From positions 3,410,001 through 3,474,000 of the forward strand of contig NZ_CP060784.1 in assembly GCF_014489555.1 (NCBI RefSeq): a DNA stretch of 64,000 nt, given 5' to 3'. The DNA is from Hymenobacter qilianensis (lineage in GTDB: Bacteria; Bacteroidota; Bacteroidia; Cytophagales; Hymenobacteraceae). Positions 1 through 9,110 of this stretch are shown piece by piece. Position 1 is the stretch's first letter. Every line of letters begins with the position of its first letter. The position numbers were made by a program, and so were the translations under genes. The notes beneath the pieces are model-generated. The model saw only the letters and a list, made by a program, of their open reading frames with translations, ran no database searches and was not told the origin of the DNA.

Positions 1-5
1 CCTCG

Positions 6-3000
6 GTGCAGTACGAGTGGGGCGGGGAGATGCGCACCGATGAATACAGTATCCCATTGAATCAAAGCCAGTTGCAGGTTCGCGCCGAGCAGCCTGCCGT
101 GGCCTATCCTGGCCAGCGCATCCGCCTGACGTACCACGTTACCGATGGCGCGGGCGCGCCGGTGCCCAATGCCGACCTCACTTCCTATGCCTACACCAGC
201 AAGTTCCGGCAGCCCGAGGCCCCCGAGCTGCCCAGCATTGAGCCACCTACGGTGGGCCGAAGGGCCGGGCGGCGGTTTCGGCTGGCGGAGCAGTTTGACA
301 ACAAACCCGAGCAAACCAGCCAGCAACTACTCGATTGGGCGCAGTGGCGCAGGCAGTTGGGGCTCGATTCGCTGGTGTTTTATCAATTTCTGTATCCTGA
401 TTTCGGCGTATTTGGCGAATACCGCCCCGCGCCGGGCGGCATCACGCAGGTGGCACCCTTTGTAGTCGATTCGGGCCGAGTGCAGCCGGCGGCAGCCGTA
501 TATCTGGATGGTGTGCCGATTTACATTCGCGCCATCAACCACACCGAGCCCTACGCCCTGGTAGCCGACAGTGGCTACCACACCCTGGCCGTTCGCACCG
601 CTACTCGCCTCATCACTTTGCGCGGCGTGTACCTGCGGCCCCTGCACAAGCTCACCGTCAGCCTCGACCTGAACTACCCGCGCCCCGATATGACGGTGGA
701 AGAGCGCCCCGCCACTTTCACTCCCCTTGAGCAAACCGAGCTGAACCGACGTTTGCTGCCCGTGAGCGTCACCAATTTGCCCCCCGGCGTGTTGCCCACG
801 CTCCGGCAAGGTGCCCGTTTGCAGGTACTTACGTATCAGCATCGTTCCCAGCAGGACTATCGAAATGCGGTGTGGATGGGCGGGCCGTTTCGGGCCGACT
901 CGGTGCTGTACCGGGAGGGGAGCGGGCTGCGGCAGAAATTTCTGTTTGAGCCTGCTTACCGCTACGCCTTCGCGCCGGGTCTGCTCAAGCAAACCAGCAC
1001 ACCGCCCTATCGCTTCGAGGGCCTGACTCGCTACAGCTCCGCCGATTCGCTGCCGTTGCGCGGCTTTGCCTACACCGAAGCCGCCGTGCGCAAGCTCCAG
1101 GAGCAGCTCAGCTTCCAGCCAACCACCCGCGCCTGGACCTTCGTGCAGCTCGATGACACCGTGCAGACCCGCGCCGGGCAGGGCCGCCTGGTGCTGTGGG
1201 CGCCACCTACGAATGCTGATATGAAACCGCAAACGCCCGTGCCCGCTGTTTTATACACCTTAATTACCCAGCAGAGCCAGCCAAAGTTTGGTCGGCTGTT
1301 GCGTGGGCTAATGCCTGTACAAGGCCTGAAGCCCGGCAAATACCGCGTGGCCGTGCTGCTGGCCGACAGCACCTGTCTGGTGCCCGCCGATGTAAACGTC
1401 CGGGCCGGCGGTACTACCTACGTGCAGCTTCAGCACTCGCATCGGCAGCCAAAAGGTCCTGCGAGCCAGCGTGTGAGGCGTTTTATTGAGATGCGCACCA
1501 TCCGTTCGACGGCGGCGACTGAACAGCCGGCCGTGCGCACCTACCAAATCCGGGAAACGACGGCGGCGGAGCGGCGGGGATGGCCGCTGGTGCGGGGGCG
1601 GGTGCTCGATAAAAGTTCGGGCGAAGGTCTGCCGGGCGTCACGGTGCTGGTAAAAGGCACCAGCGTAGGAGTGTCCAGCAACGCCGATGGCAGCTTTGAG
1701 CTAAACGTGCCCTACGGTGGTACACTGGTTTTCTCTTTTATTGGCTACCTCACAGTGGAGCGCGTGGTGATTGGGCGGGAGCTGGAGGTCAGCTTAAGCG
1801 CTGATACCAAGCAGCTTTCGGAGGTGGTTGTGACAGGTTTAGGTAGCCAAAGTCTACAGGGCCGAGTGGCTGGAGTAACTATAACCAACAGTGCATCAGG
1901 TGTAAGCAGCAATATCATCAGGATTCGAGGCAACGCTAGCTTATCCATGACAAACCAACCGCTCTACATCGTGGATGGAGTGCCTTTCAATGGCCGGGTG
2001 GAAGATATCGACCCCGCTTCCATTCTTTCTACTACCGTACTCAAGGGCGCGCAAGCCGAGGCAATCTATGGCGCTAAAGCCGCGGGTGGAGTAGTTATCA
2101 TCAAAACCAAAGCCACCAAAACGCCCCGTTCCCTAACCGACCCCACGGCCCCAGCCGACGCCGACAACACCCAACCCGACGGCCGCGACCCGCGCCTAGC
2201 CCTGCGCCGCCGCTTCTCCGACGTAGGCTGGTGGCGCCCCAACCTGCTCACCGATGCCCGCGGCCAAGCCACCACCGAAGCCATCCTGCCCGACGACGTA
2301 ACCGGCTGGGACACCTTCGTACTAGGCTCCGATAACCACGGCCGCACCGGCAGCGCCACCGCCAGCCTGCGCTCCTTCAAAGGCCTGCTTGGCGAGCTGG
2401 CCGTGCCCCGCTTCCTGGTGGCCGGCGACAAGGCCCAGGTGCTAGGCAAAACCCTCAACTACCTCCCCGACACGGCCCAGGTCACGACAACCTTCCGGGT
2501 GGGCGCCACCGTGGCCCGCACCGCGCGCCATCAGGTTATCACGTCGGCCCTGGATACGCTTACCGTCACGGCGCCCGCCAAGGCTGATTCCCTGCAAGTT
2601 ACCTTCAGCCTGCAAAAGCCGGATGGCTACGCCGATGGCGAAGTGCGCACCGTGCCCGTGCTGCCAGCCGGTACCCGCGAGCGGGTCGGCACCTTCGCCG
2701 TGCTCACCGCTGCCGATACTACTTTGCAATTGACTTTCGACCCCAAGCTGGGCGAAACCACCGTTCGTCTGGAAAGCGACCTGCTGCCCTTGTTGCTGGA
2801 GGAAATTCGCCACGTGCAGCAGTACGCCTACCTCTGCAACGAGCAGGCGGCCTCCAAACTCAAAGCCCTGTTGCTGGAACAGCGCATCCGCGAGTTTCTG
2901 CAACAGCCTTTCACCCACGCCAAGGACGTAAACCAGCTGATTCGGCGGCTGCGGCAGGGACAGCAGAAGCCGGGCCTGTGGGGCACCTGGCCGACTTCGC

Positions 3001-4165
3001 CCATCAGCGCCTGGGCCACGCTGCACGTGCTGGAAGCGCTGTTAGAGGCTGAAAAACAAGGCTACAAAGTGCAGCTCGACCGCAACGACGTGCAGATCTA
3101 TCTGCTTAAGCAGCTGGACCTGAGCTTTGCCGAAAAACGAAATGCAGCCTTCGTGGGGGGCTTTTTTGGCACGCCCGACGACCGGTTGCGCCTCTTGCAG
3201 ATTCTGCACCGCCTGGGCGTCCAAACCGACTACGCCACCTACATCATCCGCCTGGAGCGCGGCCGGCAGCAACTGGATACGTATCTGGCGCTCACGAATC
3301 TGCGTCAGGAGCTGAAGCTGCCATATCAGCTGGATAGTCTGCGGCGCCACCGCTTTACCACCCAGCTCGGGGGGGCTTTTTATGAGGATGCCCTGCGGGC
3401 GAGTGCTTACTACCGTTATCTGCTGAATAGAAGAATAGGAACTACCCTGCTGGCCTACCGCGTGCTGCGGGCCGCCGGTGGGGGAGGGGAGGAGCTGGCG
3501 CGTATCCGCACGTTTCTGCTGAATCAGCGGCGCGTGGGGCACTGGGCCAGCACCTACGAGGCCGCCCAGATTCTGGAAACCATCGGCCCCGACTTGTTTG
3601 CGCCCGGTCGGGCTACGGTGGCGCGGGTGCAACTCAGCGGCGCGCTCCAGCAGGAAGTGACGCAATTTCCATTTGAGGCCAAAATGCCCCCAGCGCCGGT
3701 TTGCTCACGTTGCGCAAGGAAGGGTTGCTGCCTGTGTACGCTACCGCCTACCAAACTTTCCAGAACCCCCAGCCCGCCGCCGTGGCCGCGCCCTTCCGCG
3801 TGACGACTACGCTAGCCGGGCAAACAGGCGCTCAGGTGAAGCTCAAGGCTGGGCAGCCCGCGGAGTTGCTGGTGACGGTAGAGGTGGCCGCCGAAGCGCG
3901 CTACGTGCTGCTGGAGGTGCCCATCCCGGCCGGCTGCTCCTACGGCGACAACAAGCCGGGCAATTCCTTCGAGGTGCATCGGGAGTACCTGCGCCACCAA
4001 ACCGGCATCTTCATCGACGTGCTGCCCGTGGGACGCCATACCTTCCGTATTGCCCTGCAACCGCGCTTTCGGGGTCAATATACCCTGAACCCTGCCCGCG
4101 CCGAACTGATGTATTTTCCCACTCGCTTCGGCCGCTCAGCCAGCAAGCAGACCACAATCAACTAG
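6..4165 (+). CDS. Alpha-2-macroglobulin family protein with internal carboxypeptidase-regulatory and TonB-plug-like segment (5' partial, frameshifted)
   Basis: The reading frame is open to the left edge, so the N-terminus lies outside the window. The visible part begins in macroglobulin-like beta domains. Around residues 528-600 is a CarboxypepD_reg-like domain (GLPGVTVLVKGT), followed at about 605-700 by a TonB-receptor plug-like stretch (IIRIRGNASL, YIVDGVPF). From about 738 comes the A2M core (DVGWWRPNLLTD) with a CNEQ motif at residue 944 matching the CxEQ thioester signature, then an alpha-helical domain. The frame breaks in the C5 run at 3687-3691; one extra C joins it to the C-terminal A2M domain ending at 4165. 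Bacterial A2Ms are envelope proteins thought to trap proteases; that role here is inferred from the family. The plug segment may anchor or regulate the protein. Confidence 0.88.
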
Positions 4166-4204
4166 GCATAGACAGTAATCATTACTCTAATAACCATCGG
4201 CTCT

Positions 4205-4248
4205 GAATGAAGAAAGGCCCAGAATTAATTCTGGGCCTTTCTTCATTC
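4205..4248. terminator. Perfect 44-nt palindrome, bidirectional terminator
   Basis: Two 22-nt arms pair perfectly (centre AATTAATT, with AAAGGCCCAG on the left and CTGGGCCTTT on the right). It sits between the convergent alpha-2-macroglobulin and esterase genes, 40 bp after the first stop. There is no long U tract on either side, but the stem itself ends in A/T-rich sequence. Confidence 0.75.
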
Positions 4249-4300
4249 AAGGCTTGATAGCAAGCTGTGTATTATGCAGCAAGTCAGAGGTTTGAAAAAC

Positions 4301-4963
4301 TTAAGCACTATGCCAAAAATGCTGCTGATACCAAGCGGCAGCTTGCGCTACATCCTGGGGCGTGAGGTTGTGGCCGGCGGGCGCGTCGTATCGGGTGAGC
4401 GCAAAGCCCCGATTGGTAAGCAGGCTCGCGTAGCGCTCCGTGGCCGCGGGGTCAACGGTCGGGTCGCGCTGGCCGGGGGCGAAGAATACGGGCACCGGAT
4501 TCCGGGGGGCTTTTTGGTCGTCGTTGTTCGCCATGGGAGCGGCGGGTACTTCGCTCAACGGTTGCATGGGACGCAGCAGGGCTGCGCCGGCCAACAGCTC
4601 AGGGTAGAGCAGCAAGACGCTGCCAATGAGGTTGGCGCCGTTCGAATAACCCAGCGCCACCAGGTTCTGTAAGTCGAACTCCTTTTGGGGGGCAATTTTG
4701 CGCAGGAATTCCACCAGCTCATGCGTCCGGAACCGAACGTCGTCCTCGTCGAACACGCCCATACCCAGGCGGCGAAAGAAGCGTGGCATACCATTCTCCA
4801 GCACGTTGCCCCGCACGCTCAGCACGTTGAAGTCGGAGCCGAGCTGGCCCGCAATGGGCAACAGATCCCGCTCGTCGCCGCCGGTGCCGTGGAGCAGCAG
4901 CAAGGTTCGGGCGCCTGGCTGCTCGGCAGGGCGGTAGATATAGGTAAGAGGCTGATAGTCCAT
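4301..4963 (-). CDS. Alpha/beta hydrolase (carboxylesterase/phospholipase family)
   Basis: A 220-residue serine hydrolase of the dienelactone hydrolase/carboxylesterase type. The oxyanion-hole motif HGTGG is at 25-29, the nucleophile elbow GYSNG puts Ser at about 107, and Asp167 (GQRDPTV) and His198 (AGHNL) complete the triad. It starts only 2 nt after the stop of the ring-cleaving dioxygenase upstream, so the two form an operon. The same gene pair is known from MhqO/MhqD-type quinone and catechol detoxification operons, in which the hydrolase acts with the dioxygenase. The precise substrate cannot be read from the sequence. Cytoplasmic; no signal peptide. Confidence 0.85.
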   Translation of the reverse strand: MDYQPLTYIYRPAEQPGARTLLLLHGTGGDERDLLPIAGQLGSDFNVLSVRGNVLENGMPRFFRRLGMGVFDEDDVRFRTHELVEFLRKIAPQKEFDLQNLVALGYSNGANLIGSVLLLYPELLAGAALLRPMQPLSEVPAAPMANNDDQKAPRNPVPVFFAPGQRDPTVDPAATERYASLLTNRGFALTRYDAPAGHNLTPQDVAQAAAWYQQHFWHSA

Positions 4964-4965
4964 AA

Positions 4966-5901
4966 CTAGCTGATAACGGGTAGCTGCGCTTCAATCTGGG
5001 CCCGGCGGCGTTCGTACTGAGGTGGCAGCAACAAGTGGGTGCCCAGTTCCGCCAGCGACTCGTCGATCATAAAGCCCGGATTGTCGGTGGCAATCTCAAA
5101 CAAAACGCCCCCCGGCTCGCGGAAATACAGGGAGTGAAAGTACTGCCGGTCTATTTGCTCCGTGATGTTGAGGCCGCGGGCCGCAATCTTTTGGCGGAAG
5201 CGCATTTCCGTGGCATCATCGGGCACGCGGAAGGCAATGTGGTGTACTGAGCCGCCAGCTACGTGCCCACGGGCCTCACCGGGTGCTTCCACCAGATCGA
5301 TGATGGCCGCGCCGGGCACCGCATCCGTGGCGAAGCGGTAGCGGTTTACGTGCTGCTCCATCAGCTTATAGCCGAATACTTCCGTCAGAATCTCGGCCGT
5401 GCCCTTAATGTTGGTCAACGTCAGGGTCACGTTATGAAAGCCCTTGGTCGCTACCGCGGCGCTCACCTCCGGCGTCGTCCAGGGCGTGCGCGGATCGGCG
5501 TTTTTAGCAACGGTCAGCTCCAGCTTCAGGCCATCCGGGTCGAGAAAGGTGAGGTAAGGCTCACCGAATTTTTCGCTGGGCTTGTTGAACGTCACGTTAT
5601 GCTGCGCGAAGCGCTTCAGCCAGAAGTCGAAGCTGCCCTCCGGCACTGAGTAGCCAATTTCAGTGGCCTGCCCGGTGCCGCGCCGGCCAGGTGTCATATT
5701 CTGCCAGGGGAAAAACGTGAGAATGGTGCCCGCCGAGCCTACCTCATCGCCAAAGTAAAAGTGGTAGGTGCTGGGGTCATCAAAGTTGACGGTCTTCTTC
5801 AAAAAGCGCAGCCCCATCACTTTCGCATAGAAGTCATAGTTGCGTTGCGCATTACTGGCAATGGCCGTGATGTGGTGCAGGCCAAGGATCTGATCCGACA
5901 T
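4966..5901 (-). CDS. VOC-family ring-cleaving dioxygenase (MhqO-like)
   Basis: A 311-residue protein with two tandem glyoxalase/vicinal-oxygen-chelate repeats. The first begins LGLHHITAIASNAQ and the second has HHIAFRVPDD and FREPGGVLFEIATD, giving the His/His/Glu pattern of metal ligands expected for an extradiol-type dioxygenase. Length and the N-terminal sequence fit the MhqO/MhqA hydroquinone dioxygenase group. It is the first gene of a two-gene operon with the esterase. The family opens hydroquinone or catechol rings with Fe(II) or Mn(II); the inferred job here is detoxification of aromatic electrophiles. Confidence 0.87.
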   Translation of the reverse strand: MSDQILGLHHITAIASNAQRNYDFYAKVMGLRFLKKTVNFDDPSTYHFYFGDEVGSAGTILTFFPWQNMTPGRRGTGQATEIGYSVPEGSFDFWLKRFAQHNVTFNKPSEKFGEPYLTFLDPDGLKLELTVAKNADPRTPWTTPEVSAAVATKGFHNVTLTLTNIKGTAEILTEVFGYKLMEQHVNRYRFATDAVPGAAIIDLVEAPGEARGHVAGGSVHHIAFRVPDDATEMRFRQKIAARGLNITEQIDRQYFHSLYFREPGGVLFEIATDNPGFMIDESLAELGTHLLLPPQYERRRAQIEAQLPVIS

Positions 5902-6208
5902 AAAACGTGAGATTTAAGAGTGAACAGAGGCTAAACTGACAGAACAAGAAAAAATCTAGCGTTAAAGATAAAATCCTGAAACTTCTACTGATAAGCATAC
6001 GTAAAATTCATCAGTAGCGTCGCTTATGGGAGTCTGAGGCCTACGGAAAGAATAAAAGTGAACCAGAGAAGTAGTAAGAGTAAAGCTACCGTTAAAGGTT
6101 GGTCAGTACCGAAGTTGGACGGAATTATAAGGCAACAAAAAACCCCTCGCTAGGAGGGGCTTTTGTTAAGAAGAACTAAAATGGTAGGAAACGCAGGGAA
6201 GAGAGATA
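5902..6208. other. Intergenic region, dioxygenase upstream side
   Basis: About 300 bases between the divergently placed 5' end of the dioxygenase gene and the 3' end of the beta-helix protein gene. It must hold the dioxygenase promoter. Apart from the terminator at 6134-6166 I see no gene and no clear operator. Confidence 0.5.
6134..6166 (-). terminator. Rho-independent terminator of the beta-helix/ricin gene
   Basis: The hairpin CCCCTC-GCTA-GAGGGG is extended by AACAAAA/TTTTGTT pairing. Read on the minus strand the stem is followed by six T residues. It lies about 40 bp after the stop codon of the minus-strand gene ending at 6209. Confidence 0.8.
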
Positions 6209-8227
6209 CTACTTAACTTCTAAGCGCTGTGTGCTGATCTTTCCTTTCTCACCTACGCGCACCTGGTACAGACCATTAGCTAAGCTTTGGATATTCAGAC
6301 GCTGGGCAAGTGCACCACGCTTCTCTAGAACCGTTTTGCCAGACTGAGCAACGATCTGCACGTAGTCGGTGCCGGCAGGCAGCATTACGTAATCAGCGGC
6401 TGGGTTAGGATAGATAGCAAGATCATTCGTGGTTTTAGCAGTTGCAGCGCTGCTAGCAGCAGTTACATTGCTGGTGCTCACGGCGCTCAGAGTAGCGTTA
6501 GAGCTGATGCCTGATCCGTCGCGGACTAACACCCAACGCTGAGCGGTTGTGCCGTTATCATCCCACTGCTGCACTTTAGCACCATTGTGAGAGTTGTTGT
6601 TATCTACGTCGAGCACTTTGTTGGTGCCTTTGTGCATGAGCTTGAAGCTGCCATCGCCGTTAGAAGTGATAATCCAACGCTGAGCGCTTGAGCCGTTATC
6701 ATCCCACTGCTGTATTTTAGCGCCATTCTGATCGCTGTTGTTATCTACATCAAGTACTTGACCAGTACCCTTGTGCGTGAGTTTGTAGGTGCCGTCACTC
6801 TGAAGGGAAATTACAAAACGCTGAGCGGTAGAACCATTGTCGTCCCAAATCTGCACTTTGGCACCGGCACGGTCGCTGTTGTTGTCTACGTCAAGCACTT
6901 TGTTGGAGCCTTTGCCTACAAGCTTGTAGGTGCCACCTGATACAATTGCGCTGCTGCCACCTGGAGTTGGAGTTGGTGCCGGGGCTGGAGCGGGACTTGG
7001 AGCAGGTGCCGGAGTTGGCGAACCTGAAGTTGGGCCTACAACTACACCGTTGTTACGGAGTTTGGTTTCCCACATGGTGAATTCAGCCTTCTCCGTGTCG
7101 CGAGTGATCAGGAAGGGCAATTCTGTGTTCAAGGAGTAGTTATGAGCATCAGCTGCATCGGGCAGATACTGGTCATTACGCGAATTCCAATTCTTACGAT
7201 TAACATAGCCTACTACGTTGTTATAAGCTCTGTTATTCTGAAAGATATCGCTGCTTGAACCACTCTTCATAATGTAGATACCTACATTATTTGCAGCTAT
7301 ATATGTACCATCTGCTAAGTAACCCGAGTTGATAATGCGGTTATTGAAGAACTCCATGTCGTGGCCAGCCGAGATACACAAACCTTGAGTACCGGTGCTA
7401 ACGATCTGGTTATTATACGCCTTCATGTAGCCTGGTGATCTTGCCCAGTCGCCGGTGTTGCCATCACCCATGTTGATGCCGCCGCCACCATAATTAGTCT
7501 CGTTAGCCGGATCATTTGGGTAGGCTCCCTGAATGTAGTTGTCGTAGATCAGGATGGGGCTATCGGAAGTTCCGTTAGACATATAGAAGTTGATGTTCTC
7601 TTCTACACGGCTTTTATAAGGTTCGTTGATTACCTGATTCCAGGCAATTTCTGCTCCTCTGATCTGAGTTACGCCGTTGAACTGTACAAATTGTACGTAC
7701 TCTTTACCGCCATTGCGATAACGGCCATCGATATTGCTAGCCTTATTGTATTTGATTTTAACCGTTTCCTGGTCAGAATGATTACCTGTGTAACCAGCTA
7801 AGTAAATACCTGAGGTGTGGTCGAGGTAGTTATGCTCTAGACGAACATTTTTAAAATTTGTCGCGTCGAAGAAGCGGCCATATCGTGTGTTGTCTTGGCT
7901 AGGCGTCAGACCGTAACCATTCACATTACGAACCGTTACATTGCTGCCAGGGGTATGGGAACGAATCAAAATGCCCCGGCTACGAATATTCGCATTTTCA
8001 ATAACCACCGGCTCAGTAGTTTCAACACTAACCGCAGGTGTATTTGAGTCGTGGCTCTCCCAGTTGCCGGAATAAGTACCGCCTCTGGTAATACGTAGAG
8101 GGCCTTGATAATCTTGGGCGATGCTGGTGTGGGCAGCGCCAGTGAGGAGGAGAAGCAGCCAGGAAAACAGTGTCCAATGTGATGTTACTCGGCGTGCTGG
8201 AACGGGGGTAAGGTGTCGGATGTGCAT
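6209..8227 (-). CDS. Secreted right-handed beta-helix protein with ricin-type lectin domain and T9SS sorting signal
   Basis: The chosen ATG at 8227 gives 672 residues with a clear signal peptide (basic start, hydrophobic FSWLLLLLTGAA, AQ cleavage region); an in-frame start upstream would add 68 residues before the signal. The body is a parallel beta-helix (many IxxNxx turns such as IYDNYI and EFFNNRI), as in pectate lyase-like and other polysaccharide-active folds. After a Pro/Ala-rich linker come three ricin B-type repeats, each with WDDNG and AQR.xx (QIWDDNG, QQWDDNG, QQWDDNG). The C-terminus has the type IX secretion sorting domain (IYPNPAADYVMLP, ending in RLEVK). It should be exported and attached to or released from the surface, binding a plant- or algal-type glycan. 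Catalytic residues are not identifiable. Confidence 0.88.
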   Translation of the reverse strand: MHIRHLTPVPARRVTSHWTLFSWLLLLLTGAAHTSIAQDYQGPLRITRGGTYSGNWESHDSNTPAVSVETTEPVVIENANIRSRGILIRSHTPGSNVTVRNVNGYGLTPSQDNTRYGRFFDATNFKNVRLEHNYLDHTSGIYLAGYTGNHSDQETVKIKYNKASNIDGRYRNGGKEYVQFVQFNGVTQIRGAEIAWNQVINEPYKSRVEENINFYMSNGTSDSPILIYDNYIQGAYPNDPANETNYGGGGINMGDGNTGDWARSPGYMKAYNNQIVSTGTQGLCISAGHDMEFFNNRIINSGYLADGTYIAANNVGIYIMKSGSSSDIFQNNRAYNNVVGYVNRKNWNSRNDQYLPDAADAHNYSLNTELPFLITRDTEKAEFTMWETKLRNNGVVVGPTSGSPTPAPAPSPAPAPAPTPTPGGSSAIVSGGTYKLVGKGSNKVLDVDNNSDRAGAKVQIWDDNGSTAQRFVISLQSDGTYKLTHKGTGQVLDVDNNSDQNGAKIQQWDDNGSSAQRWIITSNGDGSFKLMHKGTNKVLDVDNNNSHNGAKVQQWDDNGTTAQRWVLVRDGSGISSNATLSAVSTSNVTAASSAATAKTTNDLAIYPNPAADYVMLPAGTDYVQIVAQSGKTVLEKRGALAQRLNIQSLANGLYQVRVGEKGKISTQRLEVK

Positions 8228-8423
8228 TCGCAGAAAGGGTTGAAAGAATAAAAGTGAACAATCCAGAGTGAACAATACTGACCAGTTTGTGTGGGAGTCT
8301 ACTGGTTTATAAGTGGCAATATTACTGGATAAAGTCGAACCCGAAGCATTAGAACAAAAAGTTGCACATAGTGGAAACACCATAAACCCTGCTGTGCAGC
8401 TAAGCAGGAAAAGCAACAAACGA

Positions 8424-8470
8424 TATAGCAAAAACGCCCCCAGAGCATTCTGGGGGGCGTTTTTGCTATA
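8424..8470. terminator. Hairpin with A/T flanks (bidirectional terminator-like)
   Basis: The arms are TATAGCAAAAACG-CCCCC-AGA and TCT-GGGGGG-CGTTTTTGCTATA, perfectly complementary except that the left arm has five C and the right six G. The asymmetry is the same one-base loss of a G6/C6 run seen at the frameshifts in this window. Confidence 0.7.
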
Positions 8471-8980
8471 TTATGTAAAGTAGATCCTACTTCTTTATTA
8501 CAAATAAACCGTCTTAAAATGCCTCATTATTGTACGCAGTGACATTATAAGGTTCACAGTATAGGCAATAGATTATATTGAAATACGGCGTGAAAAAATT
8601 GGACAGTAAATCCGGGAGAAAGATAATTTTAGATAGAAGGCTGTATCCATAGAATCAGGCTGTCAACAATAACACTCGCAAGCATTTTCATGAAGGCTAC
8701 AGCGCCTGAACTTGGTGCTTACTGTTGAGGTTCCGTACTACCCAATTTTGAAAAGGAGCGACCTAGCTCAATTATCACTTATTAATCTTATCTGCATGCA
8801 TAATAAATGAACTTTATGAAGCTCGTATTTGGTTGTATTGTAAAAATTATATTCGCCATAAAGTTTATGGTGTTTAAAAATGAGATATTATATATATATT
8901 TTATGAAATAGTAGGTATATACATGAGTTTGCGAGAGAATGAAAAAGTCTTGCTTCAATGTTTATTCTGACCTGTATTAT

Positions 8981-9036
8981 TAAAGTAGCTGAGCTGAACA
9001 ATGCGTCATAGCGCACTGCTCAGCTCAGCTACTTTA
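8981..9036. terminator. Long-stem hairpin downstream of the GH127 gene
   Basis: A 17-bp perfect inverted repeat (8981-8997 and 9020-9036, arm TAAAGTAGCTGAGCTGA) with a 22-nt loop. It lies 75 bp after the stop of the minus-strand GH127 gene, so it probably ends that transcript; the arms finish in A/T-rich sequence but have no strong U tract. Confidence 0.6.
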
Positions 9037-9110
9037 GCTGCAAATTCATTGCAGTGTGAACTACGTGAGCCAACCAAGTTGGCTGTAATGAGCTACCCAG
9101 CTAGAGTTAG

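Larger units (their letters stand above)
8228..9110. other. Long AT-rich intergenic region
   Basis: Nearly 900 bases with no convincing gene. It carries a hairpin at 8424-8470 and a long-stem hairpin at 8981-9036. The stretch 8480-8980 is much more AT-rich than its surroundings and has no long reading frame; it could be a decayed mobile-element remnant, but I recognise no transposase. Confidence 0.5.

Noticed and set aside
4274..4672. Plus-strand frame opposite the esterase
   Set aside because: Antisense to a hydrolase with a complete catalytic triad.
8480..8980. A degraded insertion sequence in the AT-rich gap
   Set aside because: A few short stretches look transposase-like on the minus strand, but no frame is long enough and no terminal repeats or target duplications were found.
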